Below the pieces are notes generated by a model. The model was not told the origin of the DNA and did no database searches. It saw only the letters and a program-made list of their open reading frames with translations. Below are positions 1-11,695 of a stretch of 64,000 nt of DNA, piece after piece; position 1 is the stretch's first letter, and every line of letters begins with the position of its first letter. Source of the DNA: Toxonevra muliebris (taxonomy: Eukaryota > Arthropoda > Insecta > Diptera > Pallopteridae); NCBI GenBank assembly GCA_963691655.1, contig OY829328.1, positions 78,062,400 to 78,126,399 of the forward strand, written 5' to 3'. The translations under genes were made by a program, and so were the position numbers.

Positions 1-340
1 ATTCCAGTACAGTTTTCTTTAATTCAATTGTGAATCATTTCCTAATTTTAATTCTAAATTCATCTCTAAATCATATTCGATTTGATTTTATTTTTTGTTT
101 CAGCAGAGAACCCAAATCTGAATTTTATTGATTTTAATTTAAAATTCTGGTCTGCGGGAAAGAGATCTGAATTTTTGCTAAATTTTAGTTCTGAAATCAG
201 CTCTGGAAATATTTTCGACATCAGCTCTTGATTTAGGGCATAATTATTTGTATATTTTAATGGAGAATTAGGGTAGAATGATTTTCTGCTTTCAGATGTA
301 ACATTTTTACTATTTCAGTACTGAACTGAAGTCTTTAAAT

Positions 341-630
341 TTAAGCCCAAAAGTATGCAACACATAATTTCTATATCAAAAACGGTTGTGGAATATATTT
401 AGGTACATATCCATGGAATAGTGGAACATATCAAGAATTGTTTTTATTTTTTATATTTTTTTATTGCTATTGCATAGTTTATTTTAGTTAATAGTTTTTT
501 TTCTTTTCTAATTGAAATTGTAAAATAATATCAACATTAGGCGATGTAGGCGTGCTAAAATCAATGAAGTAAACAACAATGCGTAAAGTATGTTATCACA
601 TCATGTGACGAGTGCAGAAGGTACTCATTG
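341..630 (+). repeat. dispersed non-coding repeat, copy 1
   Basis: About 290 bp matching 49043-49377 on the same strand. Shared blocks include 'aaaagtatgcaacacataat', 'aaaacggttgtgga', 'catagtttattttagtt' and 'gtaaagtatgttatca', and both copies end at 'ggtactcatt'. No terminal inverted repeats or coding potential are visible. Probably an unclassified mobile or duplicated sequence. Confidence 0.65.
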
Positions 631-1383
631 TAGAATTTATTTATTTACTTCAGTAGAGAACCTAAGGTTTAAATTATTTTCTGAAACATTTTCAGAATTA
701 AGATCTAAATTGTTTGTACATAGTTTGAAATTCAGGCCTATATAAGTCATCAGGCTTGAATTATTTTTGCAACTTCAGGCATGAATTTAACCTTGACCAA
801 GGGTTGTTTGAATATTTTGTTGATTTTAATTTTAGAATATTTTTGCTGACTTCAACTCTGAATTCAGGTTTAAGTATTGAAAAATCTCAACCTAGAGGCC
901 TTAATTTTTTTTGTTATTTTAGTTTATTCCAAACTAAGACATACATTTTTCTCAAGGCTTAAAACTTGAATCATTTGATTTTTTGAATAAAGATTTAGGC
1001 TTGAATTACTTCCGGTATATAGTTATGACTTTTTTTATGTTTCACTAAAGAATTCAGCTCTGGGTGTTCTTAAATGATTTTCTGATTACAGACTAGAATG
1101 GTTTAGGATTTTAATTATTTTCTGAGCTCACATTTAATATTTTTTTGTATTAGTTTTTAAATTTAGGTCTTTGCATATCTATGAAGTCGGAACTATTTTC
1201 AAATTCATATTCCGAAAATAATAAATTTTTATTCTGAAATATTCTGACTGAATTATATTCAATATCAAGCCATAACGGAAGCCTTGTTTAAATGTTTATT
1301 TCAGTAGCTATGAATTATTTTTGCTTTTCAGTTAAATTCTAGTTTCAGCACAGAAATTAAGGTCAAAATAGTCCTGAATTATC

Positions 1384-1545
1384 CGCCTCAGTTTGTCTAT
1401 TGGCAGCCTGCTGGATTCTTGTCCCGGGTTCAATTTCCGACTAGGATATTCGTTATCTATCTTTTTTCTTTTCTTTCCTTCATAATTTATGGTCTTGGTA
1501 CAAAAAATTTTATAGGTCTCAGTGCCTAACTTTTGGGTCGTTCCA
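1384..1545 (+). mobile_element. tRNA-derived SINE, family A, copy 1
   Basis: The head resembles a tRNA gene. An A-box-like 'gtttgtctattggcag' lies at 1391-1406 and a B-box-like 'ggttcaattt' at about 1428. A pyrimidine-rich spacer follows, then a tail around 1492-1540 ('ggtacaaa...tataggtctcagtgcc'). The same arrangement occurs at 34763-34953, and the tail matches the 3' end of the LINE at 42430-43130. The tRNA-like part is too degenerate to be a functional tRNA. This copy has no clear (AAT)n end. Confidence 0.7.
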
Positions 1546-1690
1546 TTTTCCGATTTCAATTCAATCCTTAAATCAATTTCAGATTTCCAAACGACCCAAA
1601 TCTTTCAATGATTTCATTTTGGAATTAATTATTTTCTGATTTTTGGCTTGAATTTAGTTTTCTTGGTTCAGTTCTGAATTCGGGCATGAG

Positions 1691-3299
1691 TTGGGTTAAA
1701 TAAATTTTCCTACTGGGCATTTTTTTTTCACAACAACCGAGCCAACAACGATAAAAATCATATATTAAAATATTTTATTTATTTTGAATTTATTACCAGA
1801 GTAGAAAGCAAACAGACGAGACGAAGCGATATATCGCGATTGAGAGAGAAACAATTGAAAGCGATATATATGCAGGAGGACGACGTATATTCACACATAC
1901 ATACATACATTTAAACATATGAGATACAAATTGCATGGGTATTGAAAAACATAAATAGAGAAACAGAGAGAGAGAGATAGAAAAAAAAGGGAAGCGAAAT
2001 ATTTGAATGGAAGAAAAATCAATAAGCAGCAAAACTACAATATTTTCATATATCAGTACGCATTAAAAGAAATTTATAATGCAGTATGAAATTATATGTG
2101 TGCTATCATGCTATAACAATGGCGGATACAAGGAGGGGAATAAGAGGAATCTTCCCCCGCCCTCCCCCTTAAAAAAAAAAGATTTTTAAACACTTAAAAC
2201 ATATAAGTTTTTCATTAAATAAAAATTCTACATATATAGAGAATTTTTATTATTTATTTTTCGTACCCCCCTATCAAGAAAAAATGTTTCCTGAATCTTC
2301 TTCTCCTGTATATGATATATATATCGCATGCAAGAAAATTTATAAGTTTATGATATAATAAAAAGCAATAAAATCCTCACTATTCTATTTCTGTTGAATA
2401 CAAATGTCTGCAGGACTTTTGTTTTTTTTATTTAGCTCCATTTTGAATGATGCCGCTGTGAATACTTTCAAGTGTGTCTGTATGTGTTTGTGTATGTTAA
2501 GAGTAACTAACACATAAAAATATTACCTACTTAAATATTTATGAAAATTATAAATAATATTCATAATGTATTTTTAACGAGTCTCTCTTTCAACCGCACA
2601 CAATATTCGGGGGAGAAAAAATACAAAAAAAAAAAAAGCTTAAAGGGGTTTTTTTTTTTTTTTTTTGAAAAGAAATGTGTTTCTAAAGGAATTTCATTCA
2701 TTGTGGCAGGCACACAATGGTGGTTTGGCATCTAAATCATAATTTTAGTTATAAATTTATGATAGTAATCGGTAATGGTTTTTATTTTTTTTTATCTACA
2801 AGCGATATGAAATCGATATACGCACATATGAATTTTATGAGTGTTCACTATTTGCATGTGTGTTTGTTAGTATTATGTGTGCTTATGAATTATCGTAATG
2901 TTAGAATTTATGGCATATGATATATTTGAACCTTTGTACATATTTGATGTATAAATTTATCATAGCGTTAGGAAGGTGAGTTCTATAAATTTTTTGGAAT
3001 GCTTAAATTTTATACATGTCAATAAAGTAGATAGCTATTTGTTAATAGCATAGCTTTAGGGGGATTCACAGCATGAGCAATATGGGGATTATGGTATTAG
3101 GGGCTGTTCAGACGGAAGCAAGCATGAAAAGCCTGGGCAGGCGTGTTGTGTTCACATGAGTGCATCCATGACAGACTTTTTCTAATAAAAAAGGAACGGT
3201 GGAATTGGAATTTTGTTACTTTTTCTTGTGCTCATTAAGATAGGTTCTTTTGTTCGCAAAAAAATCCGCTGACACAGTTTGGGTAATGAATAATTTTAT
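1691..3299. other. AT-rich non-coding stretch, nothing recognised
   Basis: Contains homopolymer runs (2627-2665), short ca/tatata microsatellites and several short open frames of low-complexity composition. No domain, RNA gene or mobile element end was recognised. Probably intronic or intergenic fly DNA. Confidence 0.5.
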
Positions 3300-3545
3300 C
3301 GCAAAAAAACACCACGAACCAGTAAAAAAGGTTGTAAAGAAAGTATTAAAAAATGTAGGGAAAAAAGTAGTAAAAAAGAGTAGTGAAAAAAGTAGTAAAA
3401 AAAAGTAGTAAAAACTCGAACCAGTAGAAAAATTTTGTAAAAAGTACTAAAACTAAGTAGTAAAAAAGTACTAAAAAAAAAGTAGTAAAAAAAGTATTAA
3501 TAAAGTAGTAAAATAAAGAGTAGTAAAAAAGTATTAAAAAAGTGA
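3300..3545. repeat. simple repeat of gtagtaaaaa type
   Basis: Irregular tandem variants of 'agtagtaaaaa' and 'gtactaaaaa' in A-rich sequence, with no coding potential. Confidence 0.7.
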
Positions 3546-4455
3546 TTGTTCACAATTTCAGTACTGGACTGTGCATATTTGGTTCAAGAGTTATACCGTA
3601 CTACAAAAAGTTCCTGAGATATCTCGTCTCAGTACTGGACTGTACTACATATTTGGTTCTAGAGTTATACCGTACTACAAAAAGTTCCTGAGATATCTCG
3701 TCGTGAATATTCAAGTTTTATTATCGGAGGTGCCGTGCCCACTTGACATTAGGAACTCACACTTCACCATAACCTCGATTTTGATAAATAATACTTGCAT
3801 GTAAAATTTTAGTACCATACTACAAATACTTCCTGAGATATCTCATAATGAATATTAATGTAATATGGAAGGTGCCACACCCCCTTTTCAATCCCACCCA
3901 CATTTTTCCTGCAGTTTGGCATAGCCAAATAACGTCGTTGTACGAAATTTCAATACTATATTGGGTATGGTTTCGGAGATATACTCAAAAATAGGGAAGT
4001 GATTTGTATGGGAGGTACCACGCCCATTTGACCAAGCCCTCGCTAATTTTTCCCACAGAATGCTATGAACAAATATTATTTTCGTACAAAATTTAAGTAG
4101 CGTACTATAAATGTTTCTTGAGATATCTCATAATGAATATTGAGGTCATATGGGAGGTGCCACACCCCTTTTCCAATCCAACTCAAATCTTTTCTGTAGA
4201 ATGGTATTAACAAGCAATTTCGTTGTACTAAATTTCAGTACTATATTGTATATGGTTCCAGAGATATACTCAAATAAGGATATGATTTGCATGGGAGGTA
4301 CCACGCCCACTTTTACAAGCCCACCCTAATTTTTACCATAAAATGCTGTGAACAAATATTATTTTCATAGCAAATCTTAGTATCGTACTACAAACAGTCC
4401 TTGAGATGAAAATACAGGTTTGTATGGGAGGTACCACGCCCACTTCTCCAATCCT
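3546..4455 (+). repeat. 141-bp tandem repeat arranged as 282-bp dimers
   Basis: The anchor 'ggaggt(g/a)ccac(a/g)cccc' recurs at about 3869, 4010, 4153, 4293 and 4428, a spacing near 141 bp. Alternate units differ in the bases after the anchor and in the following text ('atactatattg...gagatatact' against 'gtactacaaa...gagatatctc'), so the real period is a dimer of about 282 bp. The first part also holds a direct duplication of about 72-84 bp around 3557-3700. It abuts the LINE fragment that starts near 4456 and is therefore possibly transposon-associated. Confidence 0.65.
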
Positions 4456-4463
4456 CGTTATGA

Positions 4464-5050
4464 ATGTTGGCGTGCACTGCGGGTTGCATAAAAAAAAAAC
4501 ATTGTGTGAGTTTCATCTCGTGGCCCGATGTCTCCTACACCAATTTCAGGTCAGAAGTTAATGACGTACTCCTTACAACGCACTTCCCGAGTTGTAAGTT
4601 AGCTGTTCTTCAGAACGTTGTCAATACCCCTGGTCAGGTTGACTCTAGTACCAGAGGGCTCGACTGGTCTAGGATAGTCACCGAAGAGACATTAAGGTTT
4701 GCCTTTTCGACTTTAAGTCCCCTGGACCCGACGGCATTTATCCAATCATGCTAAAGCGGGGAGAGACAAATCTTATGAAGGTTCTGGAAAAGATCTTAAT
4801 GGCTTGTCTCGTTCACGGATGTATTCCACGTCTTTGGAGCTCGGTTAAAGTTGTATTTATTCTTAAACCGAGAAGGGATAACTACGCTCTACCGAAAAGT
4901 TTCCGACCGTTAAGCATCACAACGTTTTTTTCTAAAAAATCTGGAACGCATGGTCGAGGAGCACATCAAGCTGAAGGGTTTGAGTCAAAACCCTGTGAAT
5001 CAACTCTTCCTGACTGTGTTAGTACGATCGAGGTAGAGAAAGGATGAGCC
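4464..5050 (+). pseudogene. reverse transcriptase fragment of the I/LOA-like LINE
   Basis: The frame at 4464-4754 contains the pre-RT segment and ends in a diverged 'SP(G/L)DP' motif that normally begins the RT domain (S-P-L-D-P here). A frameshift follows. The frame at 4748-5047 then shows the RT motif region 'WSSVKVVFILKPRRDNY' and 'KSFRPLSITTF', the usual segment carrying an essential Arg and the Y/F-R-P-I-S-L signature. Further frameshifts occur near 4930 and after 5047. The region that should hold the catalytic YADD box is badly decayed: 'FADNLCVLIS' can be read near 5142-5170. Not functional. Confidence 0.8.
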
Positions 5051-5479
5051 TGAGAGAGCGTACTCTCTCCTCTTCTATGGTGCTTCGTGGTGGACTCCCT
5101 TCTTAAAGATTTGCAGAATTTTGGAGTTGACATTCCAGTGTTTGCAGACAATTTGTGCGTACTAATCTCGGGACGGTAAAAGCACCTTAGTGCTTTTCAC
5201 TAGGAAACTTAAATATCTTCTCTGACCAGGCTTCAGAGAAGTGTGTGCCTGGGTATTATAGTGCAATGTGTACTACATCTGGTGATGTTCTCAATGCCTT
5301 GCTTGACTTGCTTCCTCTGGATTTTCAAATCCATAAAAAAGCGATGAGACGGCTCGAGACGGATAAAGGACACAGTCAGATATACCACCAGTTGTCAGTA
5401 CAATGCCCACTGTTCTCGATGCCCGTGGACAAACATGCGCCTTGTATCCGCTTCGGAGGAAGATATGATGTCAGGTGCC

Positions 5480-5905
5480 CGGAACGAGATCAACGGTTAA
5501 TTCCGGAGGTCGTACTCCGGGGTCTCGATTATGTCTTCTATACCGACGGATCCAAAAACCTAAAAGGGTACTGGATTCGGTTGGTACTTGGACGATGGGA
5601 CAAAGTACATTTTTTTCACTGGACAGATGGTGACAATCTTCCTAACGGAGGTTTTCGTTATCCTGGACATGGTGGGCTGGATAATTGAGAGAAGATGGAA
5701 TGGGAACTGCATAGACATCTGCAGTGATAGCCAAGGTGCACTCAAGGCCCTTGCTAATCCTGTCAGCTCTTCAATATCAGTCATCGAGTGTAAGCCAAAG
5801 CTCAAAAGTGTCGAAAAACACAATAAGTTATGCCTTATATGGGTTCCAGGACAGTGTGGTATTGCAGGGACTGAACTAGCTAATGAAGGTTCTGCGTAAG
5901 TTCTG
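5480..5905 (+). pseudogene. RNase H domain fragment of the I/LOA-like LINE
   Basis: The first strand with the catalytic-Asp motif 'YTDGSK' is at about 5540-5557. After a frameshift, the second half appears in the frame 5588-5899, with 'CSDSQGAL' (Asp motif) and 'WVPGQCGIAGTELANEGS'. The latter corresponds to the usual WVPGH...GNE.AD block, with Gln replacing the conserved His. The frameshift between the halves and the lost His both indicate a dead copy. Confidence 0.8.
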
Positions 5906-6176
5906 GGGAGATCATGCGTTGGATCAACAACTTCGTGGGTTCTATCCATAGAAAAAGATGGTCAGAGCTTGACTCTTGCAGAACCGCAAAGTGCTTTCGT
6001 GAGACAAACGGACAGGAAATCAACGGAGCTTCTTCTGAAACTGAGAAGGACCTGAGATTACTACTGGGTGTCATCACCGAGCATAACACATGAGATCAGC
6101 ACATGACCTACATGGGCGTCATCACCGATCCAATCTGCCAATCGTGTCTTGAGAACGACGATACTACGGAGCATTA

Positions 6177-6662
6177 CACAGACAAACAAAAAAAAAAGGT
6201 TTTTTTTCGAGTCCGGCAGCCAGACCAAGTGAATTATATGTTTTTGGGGAAGCTGAATCCGAATCCCAGGTCCGAAAAATCGTAGCACAGCAGGGTTCTG
6301 ACATAACCTCATAAAATTTTTCGAATTCGAATCAGGCAATTCGAATCCGAGGTCCAAAACACCCCAGCATGTCAGGTTTTCGATTTAGCTTAGATAACGG
6401 TATTTAGTAGGTTATGTCAAAAACCTGACATGCTGGGGTATTTTAGACCTCGGTTTCGGATTCAACGATCCCAAAACATATAAGCATGGTCTGACCCTCG
6501 GGCTTGGAAAAAATTGTATGGGGTTTTTTGAGGTTATGTCAGGACCGTGACGTTTTTGGATTTCTGGACCTTGGATTCGGATTCCGTGATCCGAAAAACA
6601 TATAGTAACCATGGTCTGACCTTCAGACCCGAAAATTTTTTTTTTCTTTTTGTGTGGCTGTG
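6177..6662. mobile_element. 486-bp foldback/MITE-like element with long inverted arms
   Basis: The ends are 'cacagacaaacaaaaa' on the left and the reverse complement 'cacagccacacaaaaa' on the right. The left arm (6177 to about 6385) and right arm (about 6405-6662) pair over much of their length; for example, 'ccccagcatgtcaggttt' at the inner left is matched by 'aaacctgacatgctgggg' at the inner right. The right arm carries an extra internal repeat. It is flanked by TTA at 6174-6176 and 6663-6665. A 3-bp duplication with a CAC terminus fits a CACTA-like non-autonomous element, while TTA would also fit PIF/Harbinger. No transposase is present. Confidence 0.8.
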
Positions 6663-6815
6663 TTATATTTGTAGCTGTCCGGCGTTCGTCAGAATCATAT
6701 AAAGTCTGTTTGATGGTGATGTCTTGAGTATGAATAGTATTCATACTCTCCCTTTTCTTGAGCTTCTAAGGTTCATCAGTGAAACAAAGAAGTTCGAGGC
6801 TGAGAGACATTAGAC
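6663..6815 (+). pseudogene. C-terminal end of the I/LOA-like LINE ORF2, downstream of the foldback element
   Basis: If one TTA duplicate and the foldback element are ignored, the frame runs from the C-x2-C-x8-H half-motif at about 6137-6173 straight into the remaining x4-C at about 6663-6680. It then continues in frame, apart from a stop near 6699, to 'LLRFISETKKF', where the other LINE in the window (42520-43047) has 'VLTFIRSAELF'. This shows the insertion went into a LINE copy already fixed in the genome. Confidence 0.7.
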
Positions 6816-6849
6816 CTTTCTTCTTCCCATTTATCCACTCACATATCTT

Positions 6850-8489
6850 TCCTGTCTTTCTACTTTCTTTTACTGGTTCCAGCCCACCTTCAACTCTAAA
6901 CTGGGTGATAAACTAAATTGAGGGAGACAACGAAGCGGCTGTTATATATTCGCGACTACGTAGACTTTGTAGGATGCAATATATCCTTGATTTGAGTCTT
7001 TTACTTTATTAGAAATTAATCCTGACACATTTTGTAAAATACAAAATATTTTCTCAAGCATCTCTCTCTTTCATCGATGTAGCTAAATAGCACTAAGTCA
7101 AAGTCAAGTTCAAAGCAAAATACTTGACGTTGTTTTCCGTCTATGACTTACGTATGTTACATACACACAAATGTACTCACTCACTCACTGTATATATTTA
7201 TGAACAAGTATCTATGTGTATCTGTAACCAAATAAGTGCATTTTGCTAACCCACTTACGATGCCAATTCAGTAATTCAGTAGAAATGCATACAGCTTAGT
7301 GCTGCCTGCCTGGCAGCCAGCCGGCCTTCCTGCCTGCTTACCTTCTCTTTGCTTTTTTGACTTCTCTTTGCATTTTTTCCTGCCTGCCTAACTGCCTGAC
7401 TGCCAATGCATGTCATAAAATCTCAATGGATGTAAGAAATCAATGAAGCTGACACGAATTAACCGCAATTGATGCTGGCAGGCATGCAACCAACCAACCT
7501 AAGGCAAAACGTAAAGATAGACAGATAGACTAGAATCTATAGACATACATATGTGCATAACCAGATAAACAGATAGACAGGCAGACACACATAGGCTAGC
7601 AAAAGCCGAAAGATAGCAAGCACTTTTCATGTTTAACTCGTACATGTACATATTTTAAATTGCCATTTACAAAAACAAAAAAAAAAAAAAAACAAAAAAA
7701 AAAATCATGCAAGAAGCCATCATGATGACGGTGACGATGACAATGACGAGATGATGATGACGATGATGAAGATAGAAAAAGACAAGGCAATTTTAATCAG
7801 ATTCACTATTTCACTCTTTCTTTAATGCTTTTATTCTAGCAAATTATAGTTTAACATAAGATAGCCTACCTGACTGCCTGCCTGCCTTACTGCCTGGATT
7901 ACATTGCATTGAAGCAATCATTTAAGATCTTATCATGGTCGAGTTCAGTTGTGAGACCGATTTAAATTGTATGTTGTTGCAACAATCATGTTTGCAGCAA
8001 GCAGCAACCTTTTTCCTCTCTTGTTTTTTTTTTTGTAGTTCGCGCATTTTACGCATTATTTTTTTGTTTTTTGTGTTTTTCTGTTTTCGTTTTTATTTGT
8101 GTGCATGCCGCCGCACTCACTCACTGCCTTAATTCAATTCCTGATCATGGGAAATTGTTGCTATAGCTGCGCTGTTATTGTGGCAACAATATGTTGTTGT
8201 TGTGATTGTTGTTGTGGTGGTGTTGTCTATACGAATTTATATGCATTACAGCATTCAGACATGGCGTTAAAATTACATTACACCACGCATAACATTACCT
8301 TGATTGATTTTTAGACAACAGCACCAACAAAAAAAATTTATACAAAAAAAACAAAGACAACAAGAACAATTGGAAAGTTTTAAATACGGTCATATTCGAA
8401 TGTGAGATATCCTTAAAGGAAAGTAAAAACTAATTTAGAAAATTTCGTATATTTTCCCTACTTGATTATCAGACTAAGGATTTAGTGAC
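6850..8489. other. non-coding stretch with short microsatellites
   Basis: Contains CTGCCTGC-type and GACAGATA-type short repeats (about 7300-7600), a GATGATGACGATGA run (about 7715-7770), poly(A/T) tracts and TGTTGT runs near 8190. The small open frames are low-complexity. No mobile element or conserved gene was recognised; it looks like ordinary fly intronic DNA. Confidence 0.5.
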
Positions 8490-9700
8490 TAAATTTCACT
8501 CTTCACTATTTTTAATGCCAATGTAAGACCTCATTACCACTAAACGTTTAGTGGTAGTGGGCAGCAAATTCCACTACCACTGATCTTTAAGTGGTAATGA
8601 ATTAAAATTCAACTACCACTAAAACTTTAATGGGAGTGAAAATAAAATCACATTACCACTAAATGTTTAGTGGTAGTGGAAATGAAATCCTAAATACTAG
8701 GTACTATTAAAGGTTTAGTGGCAATGGCGATAAAATTTCATTACCCCTGAACCATAAATAGTAGTGAAATAAAAATCAACTACCACTAAACTTTTAAATA
8801 ATATCTCATTACCACTAAATGTTTAGTGGTAGTGGAAATAAAATCCTAAATTCTACTATTAAAGGTTTAGTGGAAGTGGAGATAAAATTTCACTACCAAT
8901 AAAGGATTAGTGATAAAAGAATATGATGTCCACTACCACTAAAGGTTTAGTGATAATAGGATTGGATTTCCATTACCACTATAGATTTAGTGGTAATGTG
9001 ATTTTATTTTCACTCCCACTAAAGGTTTAGTGGTAGTTGATTTTTAATTCCCTACCACTTAAGGATCAGTGGTGGTAAACTATAGTGCAGTCTCCTTATT
9101 ACTAAACGTTTATTGGAGTTTTGATTTCCACTAGTTTAGTGGTAGTTGGGTTTGATTTCCACTGTCACTAAACGTTTAGTGGTAGCTTGGCTTAGTGTCC
9201 ACTATCACTAATTATTTATTGGCAATGGGATTTTATTTTCACTTCCACTGAAGATTTAGTGATAGTGAAATATGATGTCTTTTTGAACCTTAAAGAGCTT
9301 TAATGAATTTTTAGGAATTTTTTTTGAATATATATAAAACTCATATGGATTTTGATGAATCTTAATGAGTTTAATGAAATTTTATGAATTTTGAAGATTT
9401 TTTTCTGAATTGAAAATTTCTAATGAATTTTATCGATTTTTTATGAATTTATACGAATGTTTTACGATTGTTAATAAACTTCTAAATACCACCATTAAAG
9501 GTTTAGTGGTGGTGGGGATAAAATTTCACTATCACTAAACTTTTAGTGGCAACTCGGTTTAGTGTCCACTATCACTAAATATTTATTGCCAATGGGATTT
9601 TATTTCCACTACCACTAAAAGCTTAGTAATAGCGGGATTTAACATCCACTACCAGTAAAGATTTAGAACTCTTATGTGTGAATTTTTATGAATTTTTTTG
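8490..9700. repeat. hairpin-forming minisatellite (ccactaaa/tttagtgg)
   Basis: Both 'ccactaaa' and its complement 'tttagtgg' recur many times, often adjacent as 'ccactaaacgtttagtgg'. A perfect 22-bp palindrome with this core lies at 8535-8556, and another palindromic unit is near 9165-9180. Near-perfect palindromes occur near 8656 and 8813. The spacing is irregular, around 60 bp. Between about 9275 and 9480 it is interrupted by the atgaatttt repeat. Confidence 0.8.
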
Positions 9701-11695
9701 ACCTTGGATGAAATTTGCATCCTTGATAAATCATTATGAGATTTCATGAATTTAATATTTATAAATTTTTTTTTATAAAAGTTCATGAGTTTTATGAATA
9801 TTCATCAGTTGTATGAATATTAATGAGTTTTTATGAATATTCATGAGTTTTGATGAATTTTCATGATTATTTATGAATTCTCCTGAACCAGTGAGATATC
9901 CTTGAATCCTTATAAACTTTGATGAATTTTAATGAACTCTTATAGACTTTGATGAATCTCTGTGAATGTATGTGAATAAATAATGAATTTTCACAAATCT
10001 TGATGAATTTTGCTGAAATTGTATGAATTGCTATGAATTTCGAGGATTTTCCATGAACTCTGATGAATTTTTATAAATATTTATGTATTTTTTTTTGAAC
10101 TGAGATGAGTATTTATGAATTTTTAATGAACTTTAATACATTTTTATGAATTTTTATAAGTTAGCAACTCTTTTTATGAATCTTTTAATGAATTTTCAAT
10201 GATGTTAATGAATTTTGGAGAATTGAATGAATTTTTACAATTAAAAAATTTTTTTCTGATTTGTGATGAATCTTAATGAAATTTTATGCGTTTGGATGAA
10301 ATTTTATGGACTTTGATAATGAATTTATGAATGTTTTATGATTTTTAATAAACTTATATGCGTTTTTCGAATTTTTAGGTACTTTTATGAGCTTTGTACA
10401 TTTATAAAGTTTTATGAACTATGATGAATTTTCATGAATCTTGATTAATTTTAATGAGTTTTGAAGATTTTTTAATGAACTCTGAAATTTTTTTATGGAT
10501 TTTTAGAAATTTTTATAAACACATATCGATTTTGATGAATCTTAATGAAATTTTATGAATTTTGAAGATTTTTCCATGAACTATGAAAAAATTTTATGAT
10601 CTTTAATAAATTTCAATGAAGTTTTTGAATTTTTAGGTGCTTTAATTAATCTTTTGAAATGTTTATGAATCTTGATGAATTTTAATGAAATTTTATGAAT
10701 TTTGAAGATTTTTCCATGAACTATGAAAAAATTTTATGATCTTTAATCAATTTCAATGAAGTTTTTGAATTTTTAGGTGCTTTAATTAATCTTTTGAAAT
10801 GTTTATGAATCTTGATGAATTTTAATGAAATTTTATGAATTTCGAAGATTTTTTTAAGAACTATAAAAAATTTTTATAAATTTTATTGATTTTTATGAAT
10901 TCTTATAAATGTTTTATGATTTTTAATGAACTTCTATAAAGCTTTTGAACTTTAGGAATTTTAATGAATTTTTAGAAACGTTGATGAATATTTATGAGAA
11001 CTCATATGGATTTTGATGAATCTTGAAGAATTTTAATGAAATTTTATGAATTTTGAAGATTTTTTTTTATGAACTCGGAAATTTTTTTATAAGTTTTATT
11101 GATTTTTATAAATTCTTATGAATGTTTTATGATTTTTAATTAACTACTATGAAGTTTTGCAACTTTTAGGAGCTTTAATGAATTTTTAAAAATTTTAAAG
11201 AATATTTATGAACTCATATGGATTTAAAATATATAATAGACAATTTAATAAATTTTAATGAAATAGGTCGAATGGTTCAAAATCTTAATGAGTTTTTTTG
11301 AACTTTGTAAAATGCATAATTATGAATTTGTTTTTTTAAATTTTGACTTTTTATTCTTATGAATTTTTTATGATTCTTTAAATTTTATCGTTCTCTAAAA
11401 TTTATTGTCATTCATGGTCAACAACTAAAATGTATGAAAATTTCATCGGTAAGAGAGGGGGAAAGGGGGGGCAGAGGGGTTAATCCCTAAACCCTTTGAA
11501 TACATTAGTGATCTTGACGAGTGTTTAGGAATTTTTAAGAATATTAACCGAGTTTACTTAAAATTTATAAATTGTTATACAATTTTTTGAATATGACGAA
11601 TATTTATGGATTTTGATGAATTTTTAAACATTTTTATGAATTAAAATTGCTTTTTAATTTTATTGAATTTTTATGAATATTTATGATTTTTATTA
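9290..11695. repeat. atgaatttt minisatellite, left part
   Basis: Dense variants of 'ttttatgaattttaatgaa'. A block of about 120 bp beginning around 10550 ('gaagatttttccatgaacta') is repeated almost exactly near 10690, and a third diverged copy follows. The repeat resumes at about 13000-13110 on the far side of the mariner element. No coding potential. A G-rich interlude lies at about 11452-11480. Confidence 0.75.

Larger units (their letters stand above)
1..1690. repeat. degenerate AT-rich minisatellite (tctgaattcaggtttgaat-like)
   Basis: Variants of a roughly 20-bp motif built from 'tctgaatt', 'aggtttgaatta' and 'ttttctga' recur throughout. They are interrupted by a dispersed repeat (341-630) and a SINE (about 1384-1545). 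Units are too diverged for an exact period. The short open frames here show no protein-like composition. Confidence 0.55.
4456..6850 (+). mobile_element. degenerate non-LTR retrotransposon (I/LOA-like), interrupted by a foldback element
   Basis: The order of domains is reverse transcriptase, RNase H, then a C-terminal CCHC-type cysteine/histidine motif, as in RNase H-bearing LINEs of the I/LOA group. The reading frame is broken several times by frameshifts and stops, so this is a fossil. It is 5'-truncated: homology begins near 4485, in the region before the RT fingers, and no ORF1 or endonuclease is seen. The 486-bp insertion at 6177-6662 splits the Cys/His motif. After it the LINE resumes and ends at a stop near 6813, followed by a pyrimidine-rich 3' UTR. 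The 3' end is not sharply defined. Confidence 0.8.

Noticed and set aside
5560..5949. Minus-strand 129-codon frame
   Set aside because: Antisense of the LINE RNase H region.
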